38,237 nt of DNA from Planctomycetota bacterium (GTDB lineage: Bacteria > Planctomycetota > UBA1135 > UBA2386). The stretch is taken from assembly GCA_019636245.1 (NCBI GenBank), contig JAHBXX010000044.1:1-38237 (forward strand). Direction: 5' to 3'. Positions 13,374 through 21,925 of this stretch are shown one piece after another. Within the stretch, counting starts at the first letter, position 1, and the number at the start of each line of letters is the position of its first letter. The notes under the pieces were generated by a model, which searched no databases, had not been told where the DNA came from, and saw only the letters and a list, made by a program, of their open reading frames with translations. A program made the translations under genes and the position numbers.

Positions 13374-14914
13374 CCAGCCGCCGCCCGCCCCTCTGCCTGA
13401 TCGTGCTCGACGGCTTCGGCGAGGCCCCGCCGGGGCCCGGCAACGCCATCACCGTCGCGGCGCCGGCGTTCCTGCAGGAACTGCGCCAGCGCTGGCCGTC
13501 GACGCTGCTCGAGGCCAGCGGCGAGGACGTCGGCCTGCCGTGCGGGTTGATGGGCAACTCCGAGGTCGGCCATCTCAACATCGGCGCCGGCCGCGTCGTC
13601 TACCAGGAGATCACCCGCATCGACCGCGAGATCCGCGAGGGCCGGTTCCAGCAGAACGCGGCGCTGCGGGCGGCGATCGAGCACGCGCGCCGCGGCGCTG
13701 GCACGCTGCACCTGTTCGGGCTGGTCAGCGACGGCGGCGTGCACAGCAGCGACCAGCACCTGCGGGCGCTGCTGCAGATGGCGAAGGACGCCGGCCTCGG
13801 CGGCGACCGGGTCGTGCTGCACGCGTTCCTCGACGGCCGCGACACGCCGCCGCGCTCGGCGCAGGGCTACGTCGGGCGCGTCGAGGGCTGGATGCACGAC
13901 CTCGGCACCGGCCGCATCGGCACCGTGATCGGCCGCTACTACGCGATGGACCGCGACAAGCGCTGGGAGCGCGTGCAGCGCGCCTACGACGCGCTGACGC
14001 TCGGCCAGGGCGAACTGGCCGATTCGGCCCAAGGAGCGATCGCCGCGGCCTATGCCCGCAACGAGGGCGACGAGTTCGTGCTGCCGACCGTGATCGGCTC
14101 GCGCGACCGCGGCCGGGTGCGCAGCGGCGATGCGGTGATCTTCTTCAACTTCCGCACCGACCGCGCCCGGCAGCTGACCGAGGCCTTCGTCAAGGCGGAC
14201 TTCGCCGGGTTCCCGCGCGCCACCCTGCCGGTCGTGCAGTTCGTGACGATGACGCGCTACCGCGAGGACTTCCCGTGCGCGGTGGCCTATGCGCCGCAGA
14301 ACCTGACCGGGATCTTCCCGCAGGTGGTCAGCGACAGCGGGCTGCGCCAGCTGCGCATCGCCGAGACGGAGAAGTACGCGCACGTCACGTTCTTCTTCTC
14401 CGGCGGCGACGAGAAGGAGTTCCCCGGCGAACGGCGGGTGCTGATCCCCAGCCCGAAGGTCGCCACCTACGACCTGCAGCCGGAGATGTCGGCGGTGCCG
14501 GTCACCGACGCGCTGCTGCGCGAACTCGAGGGCGACCAGCGCCCCGACGTCACGATCCTCAACTTCGCCAACCCCGACATGGTCGGCCACACCGGACTGA
14601 TGCCGGCGGCGGTCGAGGCCGTGCGCACGATCGATCGCTGCCTCGCCCGCATCGTGCCGGCCTACCTGAAGCTCGGCGGCACGGTGGCGATCACCGCCGA
14701 CCACGGCAACGTGGAGATGATGGTCGACCCGACCACCGGCGAACCGCACACCGCGCACACGACCAACCCGGTGCCGTTGCTCGTCTGCGGCGAGGCGGTG
14801 CAGGGCCGCACGCTGCGCGGCGGCGGCCGCCTGTGCGACATCGCCACCACGTTGCTGCCGATCCTGGGCCTGCCGCGCGGCGCCGGCATGGAAGGCCGGG
14901 ACCTGTTCGCATGA
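13370..14914 (+). CDS. gpmI: 2,3-bisphosphoglycerate-independent phosphoglycerate mutase
   Basis: 514 residues, normal for GpmI. It opens LCLIVLDGFG, with LMGNSEVGHLNIGAGR around Ser64, the phosphoserine/metal site. Later come DGRDTPPRSAQGYV, GRYYAMDRDKRW, FFNFRTDRARQLTEAF, NFANPDMVGHTG and TADHGNVEMM with the second metal site, and HTTNPVPLLV near the end. It interconverts 3- and 2-phosphoglycerate in glycolysis using Mn2+. It overlaps both neighbours by 4 nt, so a core glycolytic enzyme is co-translated with an exported peptidase. Confidence 0.97.
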   Translation: MTSRRPPLCLIVLDGFGEAPPGPGNAITVAAPAFLQELRQRWPSTLLEASGEDVGLPCGLMGNSEVGHLNIGAGRVVYQEITRIDREIREGRFQQNAALRAAIEHARRGAGTLHLFGLVSDGGVHSSDQHLRALLQMAKDAGLGGDRVVLHAFLDGRDTPPRSAQGYVGRVEGWMHDLGTGRIGTVIGRYYAMDRDKRWERVQRAYDALTLGQGELADSAQGAIAAAYARNEGDEFVLPTVIGSRDRGRVRSGDAVIFFNFRTDRARQLTEAFVKADFAGFPRATLPVVQFVTMTRYREDFPCAVAYAPQNLTGIFPQVVSDSGLRQLRIAETEKYAHVTFFFSGGDEKEFPGERRVLIPSPKVATYDLQPEMSAVPVTDALLRELEGDQRPDVTILNFANPDMVGHTGLMPAAVEAVRTIDRCLARIVPAYLKLGGTVAITADHGNVEMMVDPTTGEPHTAHTTNPVPLLVCGEAVQGRTLRGGGRLCDIATTLLPILGLPRGAGMEGRDLFA

Positions 14915-16284
14915 AGGCGGCGGCGACGCTGCTGCTGGCGGCGGGCGGGCCGCTGCTGGTCGCCCAGGCGCCCATCCGCGACCGCGTGCGCGGGCTGCTG
15001 GCGCAGGTCGACGCCGCGCGCATCGAGCGCGACGTGCGCACCCTGGTCGGCTTCGGCACGCGCCACGTGCTGTCGCGCACCGACAGCGAGACCGAGGGCA
15101 TCGGCGCCGCGCGTCGCTGGCTGGAAGCCGAGTTCGCGGCGATCGCCGCGCGCACCGACGGCCGGCTCGCCGTCGCGCGGCAGGAAGCGACCGTGCCGTG
15201 CCAGCGGCCGGGAATGCCGCGCGAGGTCGCGATCGTCAACGTCCTGGCGACGCTGCGCGGCACCGGCGATCCGGACCGGATCTACGTCGTCGCCGGCCAC
15301 TACGACTCGCGCAACGGCCGCGGCGAGGACGGTGTGGGCGCGGCGCCGGGCGCCGTCGACGATGCGTCCGGCACCGCGGCGGTGCTCGAAGCGTGCCGCG
15401 TGCTCGCCGGCGAGCGCCTGCCGGCGACGATCGTGTTCGCCGCCTACGACGGCGAGGAGCAGGGGCTGCTCGGCTCGCGGGCACACGCCGAAGCGCTGTC
15501 CGCGGCCGGCGCGAACGTCGATGGCATGATCACCTGCGACATCGTCGGCAACACGCTCGGCATGGACGGCGCGCGCTACCATCGCCACGTGCGCTGCTTC
15601 AGCTACGCCGTGGACGGCGCCGACGGCCCTGGCCGCAGCCTCGCGCGGGCGGCGACCTGTGCCGCGGGGGCCCACCTGCCCGACTTCGAGGTCCGCCTCG
15701 TGCTGCGCGGCGACCGCTATGGTCGCGGCGGCGACCATCGCTCGTTCTTCGAGCGCGGCTATCCGGCCATCCGGCTGACCGAGCCGCGCGAGGACTTCTC
15801 GCGCCAGCACCAGGACGTGGTCGAGCGTGATGGCCGGCCGTACGGCGACCTGCCCGACTACGCCGACTTCGCCTACACCGCGAACGTGACCCGCGTCGTC
15901 GTCGCCACCCTGGCCGAACTGGCGGCGGCACCGCCGGCGCCGCTGGCGGTGTCGGCCGCGCTGCGGCGCGACCGCTACGACACCGAACTGACCTTCGTGC
16001 CGGCGCCCGGCGCGGCGGCGCACGAGTTCGTCTGGCGCGAGACCACGGCGGCCGATTGGACGCACGTCGTCGACGCGGCGGCGGCCGCGGTCGTGCCGCT
16101 CGGCGGCGGCCGCCGGCAGGCGACGCTCGCCGGCGTCTGCCTCGACGACGTCGTCGTCGGCGTGCGCGCGGTCGGCGCCGACGGCAGCCGCAGTCGCGTC
16201 GCCGTGCCGCCCGAGCCCGATCGCCTCGACCGGAGCCGCCGCGCGCGGGCCGCCGCGCGGGAGGACGCCGATGGCGCGAAGTGA
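14911..16284 (+). CDS. Exported M28 family zinc aminopeptidase
   Basis: 457 residues. Signal TLLLAAGGPLLVAQ. Catalytic M28 motifs: AGHYDSRNG (His130), AVDDASGTAAV (Asp150/151), AYDGEEQGLLGS (Glu182-Glu183), an Asp in MITCDIVGN, and GGDHRSFFERGYPAIRLTE, whose His is the last zinc ligand. The enzyme would bind two zinc ions and release N-terminal residues outside the cytoplasm. The C-terminal ~100 residues form a small beta domain (VPAPGAAAHEFVWRETT onward), probably a binding module. It overlaps gpmI by 4 nt and the next lipoprotein gene by 14 nt. Confidence 0.9.
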   Translation: MKAAATLLLAAGGPLLVAQAPIRDRVRGLLAQVDAARIERDVRTLVGFGTRHVLSRTDSETEGIGAARRWLEAEFAAIAARTDGRLAVARQEATVPCQRPGMPREVAIVNVLATLRGTGDPDRIYVVAGHYDSRNGRGEDGVGAAPGAVDDASGTAAVLEACRVLAGERLPATIVFAAYDGEEQGLLGSRAHAEALSAAGANVDGMITCDIVGNTLGMDGARYHRHVRCFSYAVDGADGPGRSLARAATCAAGAHLPDFEVRLVLRGDRYGRGGDHRSFFERGYPAIRLTEPREDFSRQHQDVVERDGRPYGDLPDYADFAYTANVTRVVVATLAELAAAPPAPLAVSAALRRDRYDTELTFVPAPGAAAHEFVWRETTAADWTHVVDAAAAAVVPLGGGRRQATLAGVCLDDVVVGVRAVGADGSRSRVAVPPEPDRLDRSRRARAAAREDADGAK

Positions 16285-18928
16285 CCGCGCGGCCCTGCTG
16301 CTCGCGGCGGCGTTCGCCGCCTGCCAGGGCGATGGCAGCGACATCGGCCCCCGGCTGCCGCCGCTGCCGCCGGGCAACTGCAAGGCCGTGGTGCTCGACG
16401 ATGCCGGCCGCGGCGTCGTCGCCGCCCGGGTCGCGGTCGCCGGCGCCACGGCGTTCACCGGCCCGAACGGCCGCGGCGACCTGTTCGCCGACCCGCGTGG
16501 CCGCTTCGTCGTCGAGGTCGACGGCACCCACGCCGCGGCGGTGGCCGGCGACGAGCTCGGCCGTCTGCGGCTGGCGGCGACGATCGCCGGGCCCGATCTG
16601 CCGGCGCCGATCCACCTGCCGGCCTTCGCGCCAGGCAGCATCACCGTGCTCGACCTGGGCACGCAGGCCGCGGCGACGACGGTCGCCTCGCCGGCCGGCG
16701 GCAGCCTGACGGTGCCGGCCGGCAGCAGCGTCGGCACCGAGGACGCGGCCGCGACCACGGTCCGGTTGCGGGTTGGCGACCTGCAGCCACGGCACCTGCC
16801 CGGCGACCTGCCGCCGGCCGCGGCCGGGGCCCTGCTGTGCGGCCGGGCGTTCTGCGTCGACCCGCCGGACATCACGTTCACGCCGGCCGCCGACCTCGAC
16901 CTCGAGGACGACCTCGGGCTCGACGCCGTCGCCACGGCGGCGCTCTACCGCCTGTTGCCGGATACCGGCGAATGGGTGCTGGTGCGCACCGGGCTCGCCG
17001 CCGCCTCTGGGCGGGTGGCCGCGCCGGGTGCCCTGGCCGGCGGCGGCATCTACGTGCTCGGCGCCGACGTGCCGGCGACGACGGTGTCCGGGCGGGTGGT
17101 GCTGCCGGCGGGCGATGTCGTGCCGGGTGCGATGGTGGCGATCGGCGGCCGCCGCACCGTCACCGACGGGACGGGGCGGTTCGCCCTCGACGGCGTGCCG
17201 GCGGTGCGCGCCGATGGCTCGCCGTACACCGCCGGCTACGAGGTGTTCGCCGGCGGCGACTGGCTGCCGGCCCGGGTCGCCGGTTCCGTGCCGGTGGGCG
17301 CGGCGCCGGTCGATCTCGGCGACCTCGTGCTCGACACTTCGCTCGGCGGCAACGTACGCGTGCAGCAGGTGCTGCGCGCGCGGGCCGAGGTCCTCCAGCC
17401 GGCCCGCCTCAGCGCCGTCAACCACCCGGTGGCGATCGTCACGCTCGGCGACGAACTCGGCCGGGCGACCTTCGAGGACCTGCCGGCGCTCGAGTTCGGC
17501 TACGAGGAAGGGCGGCCGCTGAACGCCGCCGACGTCAACTACGGACAGGGGGTCGCCTTCCTCGACCGCGGCCGGCGCTGGCTGGACTTCTACCAGTTCC
17601 TGCAGCGGCGGCCGTGGTTCATCGGCCAGCGCCAGTCGCGGGTCTACCTGTGCGATGCCGCGGGCGGCGGCCCGCTGCGCAATGCCGCGTTCGTGATCGG
17701 CGCGACGCCCGGCCAGGGCCTCGTCGGCCGCACCGACCAGACGGGCACGTTCTTCGTCGATCGCGCGGTCGACGGGCGTGCCACCGGCGTGCTGCTGTCG
17801 CAGCGCGACGGCCGCACGCTGGTGCACGCGTTCTCGATCGCCGAGCCGAACGGCGACCACCTCGAACTGCCGCTGCAGCGCCTGCTGGTCGCGCGGCTCG
17901 GCGCCTTCGACCGCCATGGGCTGGTCGCCGGGGCGTTGCTGGGCGCCGACCCCGGGCGCGAGCACCGCCTGCGCGCCACGCGCCGCCTGGACCTGCAGGA
18001 ATGGTGGGACGACGTCGTCGATGGCGTGCCGCTGGCGTCGTCGCTGCCGATCGACGTCGACCCGGCGGTGACGCACGCCGCGTTCCAGGCCGGCGTGGCG
18101 CTGCCGGCCGGTCACCTCGCGGCCTGCGAACTGACCGCGCCCGGCGGCGTGACGACGCTGCAGAAGCTCGGCCTGCTGCTCGACTTCGTGCCGCAGCAGG
18201 GCGCCGCCGTGGCGCGCGACATCGACCTCGCGTTTCCGGCGACGACGACGTTCCTGGCCGGCGGGGTGCTCGTCGGCGCCGACCCGCTGGTGGACGTGTC
18301 GCAGCTCACGCTCGACCTGGGGCTGCTGCAGCCGTCGGGTCGCCCGGTCGACGTCGTGCGCGGTCTGCGCGGCAACCACGCCGCCGCCGGCGACGACCTG
18401 GAGTTCACGTTGCCGGCGCTCGACGGGCCGCTCGCCGACCATCGCTGGCTGGCGCTGCTGCAGGGCAGCTTCGCCAGCGGCGGCGCGACGCTGCGCCTGC
18501 AGTCGCTGCAGGTGCTGCCGGCCGCGCCGCCGCAGGTCCTGCCGCCGTTCCCGGTGGTGACGGCGCCAGCACCCGGGGCCACCGTGCCGGCGGCCGGCTT
18601 CACGGTCGAGTTCGCGCTGCCGGCCGGCGCGCTCTACGGCACGATCGAACTGCGCAGCGACGACGGCGGCGACACGCGGCTGTGGCAGGCGTTGGTGCGG
18701 CCGGCGGCGACCGGATTCGCCTTCGTGGCGATGCCCACCGACGTGCCGACGCCGCTGATCGCCGGCCGGAACTACGAACTCACCGTTTCGGCCTGCTTCG
18801 GCCCCAGCGTGCTGGCGGGCTCCGAGGATCCCTACCGCGATCTGTCGGCGTTCGCGCGGTCGATCGGCGCCGCCGAGCGCGGCGTGCGGCAGGTCACGCG
18901 GCGCACGCTGGCGATCACCACGAACTGA
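16271..18928 (+). CDS. Large lipoprotein with carboxypeptidase-regulatory-like domains
   Basis: 885 residues. Signal ALLLAAAFAACQGDG with a lipobox Cys at about residue 18. The N-terminal third contains carboxypeptidase-regulatory-like/Big-type strands: VLDDAGRGVVAARVAVAGA then FTGPNGRGDLFADPRGRF, and later TVSGRVVLPAGDVVPGAM and TVTDGTGRFALDG. Between them, LLPDTGEWVLVRTG and SGRVAAPGALAGGGIYVL resemble the ZU5-like domain found in such surface proteins. The C-terminal half is beta-rich and unrecognised, including a typical fibronectin-like APAPGATVPAAGFTVEF stretch. It is probably an envelope-anchored binding or scaffold protein working with the neighbouring proteases. Confidence 0.75.
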   Translation: MARSDRAALLLAAAFAACQGDGSDIGPRLPPLPPGNCKAVVLDDAGRGVVAARVAVAGATAFTGPNGRGDLFADPRGRFVVEVDGTHAAAVAGDELGRLRLAATIAGPDLPAPIHLPAFAPGSITVLDLGTQAAATTVASPAGGSLTVPAGSSVGTEDAAATTVRLRVGDLQPRHLPGDLPPAAAGALLCGRAFCVDPPDITFTPAADLDLEDDLGLDAVATAALYRLLPDTGEWVLVRTGLAAASGRVAAPGALAGGGIYVLGADVPATTVSGRVVLPAGDVVPGAMVAIGGRRTVTDGTGRFALDGVPAVRADGSPYTAGYEVFAGGDWLPARVAGSVPVGAAPVDLGDLVLDTSLGGNVRVQQVLRARAEVLQPARLSAVNHPVAIVTLGDELGRATFEDLPALEFGYEEGRPLNAADVNYGQGVAFLDRGRRWLDFYQFLQRRPWFIGQRQSRVYLCDAAGGGPLRNAAFVIGATPGQGLVGRTDQTGTFFVDRAVDGRATGVLLSQRDGRTLVHAFSIAEPNGDHLELPLQRLLVARLGAFDRHGLVAGALLGADPGREHRLRATRRLDLQEWWDDVVDGVPLASSLPIDVDPAVTHAAFQAGVALPAGHLAACELTAPGGVTTLQKLGLLLDFVPQQGAAVARDIDLAFPATTTFLAGGVLVGADPLVDVSQLTLDLGLLQPSGRPVDVVRGLRGNHAAAGDDLEFTLPALDGPLADHRWLALLQGSFASGGATLRLQSLQVLPAAPPQVLPPFPVVTAPAPGATVPAAGFTVEFALPAGALYGTIELRSDDGGDTRLWQALVRPAATGFAFVAMPTDVPTPLIAGRNYELTVSACFGPSVLAGSEDPYRDLSAFARSIGAAERGVRQVTRRTLAITTN

Positions 18929-20199
18929 TGGCCGCCGGCCGCGCCGCCTTCGCCGGGCTGTGGCTCGCCGCCTGCGCCGCGCGGCCGGCGGAGAGCGCGC
19001 CGGCGGCGCAGCTCGACCTCGCGGTCACGGCGCTGCGCCAGGGGCGCATCGAACAGGCGCAGGACCTCGTGCTGGCCGTGCGGCAGCGCCACCCGGAGCA
19101 CACCGCCGCCGCCCAGTGGTCGGCGGTGCTCTACGAACTGCTGTGGCGCGACGACGACGCCGTCCGCGAGCAGTCGGCGGCGATCCGCAACGCGCGCGCG
19201 GCCGGCCTGGAAGCGCCCGACGTGCAGGCGCTGCGCGGGCGGCTCGGCGACCTGCTGTTCCAGGCCGGGCGCTGGGGCGAGTGTCCGGGACCGCTGCTGG
19301 CCGGCGCCCACGGCGCCGACGCCGAGCGCCGGCGCGGCTTCGCCAGCGCCGCCTACGGCCTGCCGTTCGTGCGCAAGCCATCGGGACCGCTGCTGACCGA
19401 GCAACCGCTGCTGCCCGGCGACACGCCGGAGTTCCTGTGCGGCGCGGGCGACCGCGTGCGGCCGTTCGCGATCGACACCGGCACGTCGATGACGACGGTC
19501 GGCCGCAGCTTCGCCGCGGAACTCGGGCTCGTGGTGACGTGGCCGGCCGGGCAGGCGCTCGACGCCGCCGGGCGCGCGCTCGCCGTCGAGGTCGGCGTGC
19601 TGTCGCAGTTCGCCGTGGGCGACGTGGAGCTGGGTGCGACGCCCGTGCTGGTGGTCGACGACGAGGCCCTGCGGCTGCGCGATCTGTTCGGCGGGCCCGA
19701 GCGGGTGCCGCGCGGCGTGCTCGGGCTGGACCTGCTGGTGTCGTTCCGGTTCACCGTCGACCCCGAACGCGGCAGCGTGCAGCTCGAACTGCCGCGTGGG
19801 CTGCCGGCGGTCGACTCGGTGCAGTGCGTTCGCGCCGAGGGCCGGTGCCTCGTGCCGGTGTTCGTCGAGGGCCAGCGGCTGTGGTTCGTGCTCGACACGG
19901 GCGCCAGCCATTCGAGCCTGACGGCGGCGGGCGTCGACGCGCTGCCGGGAGGCGCCGGCCGGGCGGTGCCGTCGTTCCGTCGCGTGCGCACCGTCGGCGG
20001 CGGCATCGTCGCCGTGCGCGAAGTGCGCGACCTGGTGCTGCGCTGCTCGGAGGTGCGCTTCCAGGGCGTGACGTTGCCGGTGGTGCCGCGCGGCGCGCCG
20101 GCGCTGTTCCCGGTGCACGGCGTGCTGGGCATCGACCTGCTGAGCCGCTGCCGGCTGACCCTCGATCGCGGCCGGGCCCGCATCCAGGCCGAGCGCTGA
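18928..20199 (+). CDS. Lipoprotein with two retropepsin-like aspartic protease domains
   Basis: 423 residues. Signal FAGLWLAACAARP ends at a lipobox Cys. A TPR-like helical part (QLDLAVTALRQGRIEQAQDL onward) runs to about residue 150. Two aspartyl-protease domains follow: PFAIDTGTSMTTV (Asp183), closing with GVLGLDLLVSFRFTVD, and WFVLDTGASHSSL (Asp323), closing with HGVLGIDLLSRCRLTLD. Each has the retropepsin active-site loop and the Gly-(Val/Ile)-Leu-Gly-(Leu/Ile)-Asp-Leu-Leu flap-side signature. Retropepsins normally dimerise; one chain holding both halves could act alone. The start overlaps the preceding stop by one base. Confidence 0.85.
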   Translation: MAAGRAAFAGLWLAACAARPAESAPAAQLDLAVTALRQGRIEQAQDLVLAVRQRHPEHTAAAQWSAVLYELLWRDDDAVREQSAAIRNARAAGLEAPDVQALRGRLGDLLFQAGRWGECPGPLLAGAHGADAERRRGFASAAYGLPFVRKPSGPLLTEQPLLPGDTPEFLCGAGDRVRPFAIDTGTSMTTVGRSFAAELGLVVTWPAGQALDAAGRALAVEVGVLSQFAVGDVELGATPVLVVDDEALRLRDLFGGPERVPRGVLGLDLLVSFRFTVDPERGSVQLELPRGLPAVDSVQCVRAEGRCLVPVFVEGQRLWFVLDTGASHSSLTAAGVDALPGGAGRAVPSFRRVRTVGGGIVAVREVRDLVLRCSEVRFQGVTLPVVPRGAPALFPVHGVLGIDLLSRCRLTLDRGRARIQAER

Positions 20200-20261
20200 T
20201 CCCGGCGGCCGTCGGCTGCCCCGCCTCCTCCCGCGACCCGCCGGCTGCCGATGGAAGCGGC

Positions 20262-20945
20262 ATGGACACGAGCCTGTGGATGTCGCGCGACCTGCTGACG
20301 GTCGATCCGGCGACCCCGCTGGTCGCCGCCGCGCGCCGCATGGCGCAGCGCCGGGTGCGGCACGTGCTGGTCGTCGATCCGCCCGGTTCGACGCACCTCG
20401 TCGGCATCGTCTCGAGCCACGACCTCTACCTGGCCGCCGAGTCCGGCGTGAACCCGTTCTCGCCGCTGGCCGTCGAGGACGAACGGTGCCCGGTCGGCGC
20501 CGTGATGACGCCGCACCCGCTGTCGATCCCGTCGTCGACGTCGATCGCCGACGCGGCCCGGATCCTGCACGCGAAGAAGTACGGTTGCCTGCCGGTCGTC
20601 GACCACGGCGAACTGGTAGGCGTGCTGACCGAACACGATCTGCTGCGGGCGTTCGTGCGCATGACGGGCGCCGACCAGCCCGGCTACGAGGTCACCTGCG
20701 TGCTCACGGCGACCGACGACGTGCTCGGCCGCCTGCACGAACTCGCCGTGCAGCACGGCCTGCAGCTCGTCAGCGCGTCGATGTTCGACCACGACGGCCG
20801 CCGCTTCGGCGTCGTCCATCTGGTCGGCCCGCGCAGCAGCGCGTTCGTCGACGGCCTGTGGCGTTCTGGCCACACGATCCTGCGGGTGCGCGCCACCGAA
20901 GCGAGCGCCCCGGCGGCGATCCCGGTCGGCCCGCCGACGGGCTGA
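20262..20945 (+). CDS. CBS-pair domain protein
   Basis: 227 residues, cytoplasmic. Two CBS domains: residues ~1-60 (DPATPLVAAARRMAQRRVRH) and ~75-130 (MTPHPLSIPSSTSIADAARI, GCLPVVDHGELVGVLTEHDL). The second half of the protein (GYEVTCVLTATDDVLG onward) resembles an ACT-like beta-alpha fold that may bind a further ligand. CBS pairs bind adenosine nucleotides and regulate partners. It is followed 53 nt later by a kinase-like protein on the same strand, a likely partner. Confidence 0.85.
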   Translation: MDTSLWMSRDLLTVDPATPLVAAARRMAQRRVRHVLVVDPPGSTHLVGIVSSHDLYLAAESGVNPFSPLAVEDERCPVGAVMTPHPLSIPSSTSIADAARILHAKKYGCLPVVDHGELVGVLTEHDLLRAFVRMTGADQPGYEVTCVLTATDDVLGRLHELAVQHGLQLVSASMFDHDGRRFGVVHLVGPRSSAFVDGLWRSGHTILRVRATEASAPAAIPVGPPTG

Positions 20946-20998
20946 CGCCGCGGCGCCGGGCGGCGACGGCGCGGCAGCGGCCGGATAGAACGTCCGCC

Positions 20999-21925
20999 AT
21001 GCCCGGACCTGCGTCGGCGACGTTCCCGTTCGAAGCGCTGGCCGAGGGCATCGCCACGCTCGGCGCCGACGGCACGCTGCAGCCGTGCAACGCCGCGATG
21101 CGCGCGCTGCTGGCGGTCTGGTCGCCCAGCCCCGACGAGAGGGCGCGGCTCGCCGGCGGCGCGCCGGTGACGGTGCACGCGGAGGATCGGACCTGCGTCG
21201 TGCGATGCGCTGCGGCGCACGGGACGACCTGGGTGGTGGCGCAGGCGCCCGACAGCGACACGGTTCCGGCGGCGCTCGCGGCGGCGCGAGTGCGTGCGCT
21301 CGGCGAGCTCGCCGGTTCGCTGGCGCACGAACTCAACAACCTGTTCGGCGCGGCGATGGGCACGGCCGCGATGCTGGAAGCGAACGCCGCCGACGCCGCG
21401 GACCGTCGGCTCGCCGGCGAACTGCAGCGCGGCGCCGCGCGCGGCGCCGTCGTCGCCCGCACGCTGGTCCGGCTGCTGGTCGCCACGCCCCGCCAGCGCC
21501 GCGACATCGCGGCCGCCGAGCTGGTCGAGGGAGCGGTGGCGCTCTGCGCCCGCGCCGCCGCCCAGAAGGGCGTCGAACTGCGGGTCGCCGTCGCCGCGGA
21601 CCTGCCGCCGGTGCGCTGCCTCGTCGACGAAGCCTCGCAGGCGCTCGTGCAGGGCCTGCTGGGACTGCTCGCCCAGGGCGCGCGCCGGCTGGCCGTCGAG
21701 GTTGCGGCGTGCGTCGCCGCGGCCGGCGGCGGCCGTGCGCGGCCCTGCGTGCGCGTGCGGATCGCCGCCGAGGCGGTGGCCCCGGCGACCGCGACGCCGG
21801 GTCTCGACGGCTGGCGCGACCTCGCCGCGCTGGTGCTGCGCCGCGCCGGGGGCGACCTCGTCGTGGCGGCGACGCCGACTGGCTGTCAGGTCGACTACCT
21901 CTGGCCGGTCGCCGGGCGCGCCTGA
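20999..21925 (+). CDS. Histidine-kinase-like protein without recognisable ATP-binding boxes
   Basis: 308 residues, no membrane segment. A short PAS-like N-terminus (FPFEALAEGIATLGADGTL) is followed by a dimerisation-type H-box, LGELAGSLAHELNNLFGAAM, with His110. The C-terminal part has helices and strands in the right order for a HATPase_c fold (VDEASQALVQGLLGLLAQ, then VRVRIAAEAV). The Asn of the N-box and the DxGxG / GxGxG ATP-lid motifs are missing. It may therefore be a phosphotransfer or scaffold protein rather than an active kinase. It shares strand and proximity with the CBS-pair gene, and its 3' end overlaps the convergent transglutaminase gene by 31 nt. Confidence 0.7.
   Translation: MPGPASATFPFEALAEGIATLGADGTLQPCNAAMRALLAVWSPSPDERARLAGGAPVTVHAEDRTCVVRCAAAHGTTWVVAQAPDSDTVPAALAAARVRALGELAGSLAHELNNLFGAAMGTAAMLEANAADAADRRLAGELQRGAARGAVVARTLVRLLVATPRQRRDIAAAELVEGAVALCARAAAQKGVELRVAVAADLPPVRCLVDEASQALVQGLLGLLAQGARRLAVEVAACVAAAGGGRARPCVRVRIAAEAVAPATATPGLDGWRDLAALVLRRAGGDLVVAATPTGCQVDYLWPVAGRA

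Noticed and set aside
13256..14758. 500-codon minus-strand frame opposite gpmI
   Set aside because: Antisense to an unmistakable phosphoglycerate mutase, with His/Arg/Val-rich low-complexity translation.
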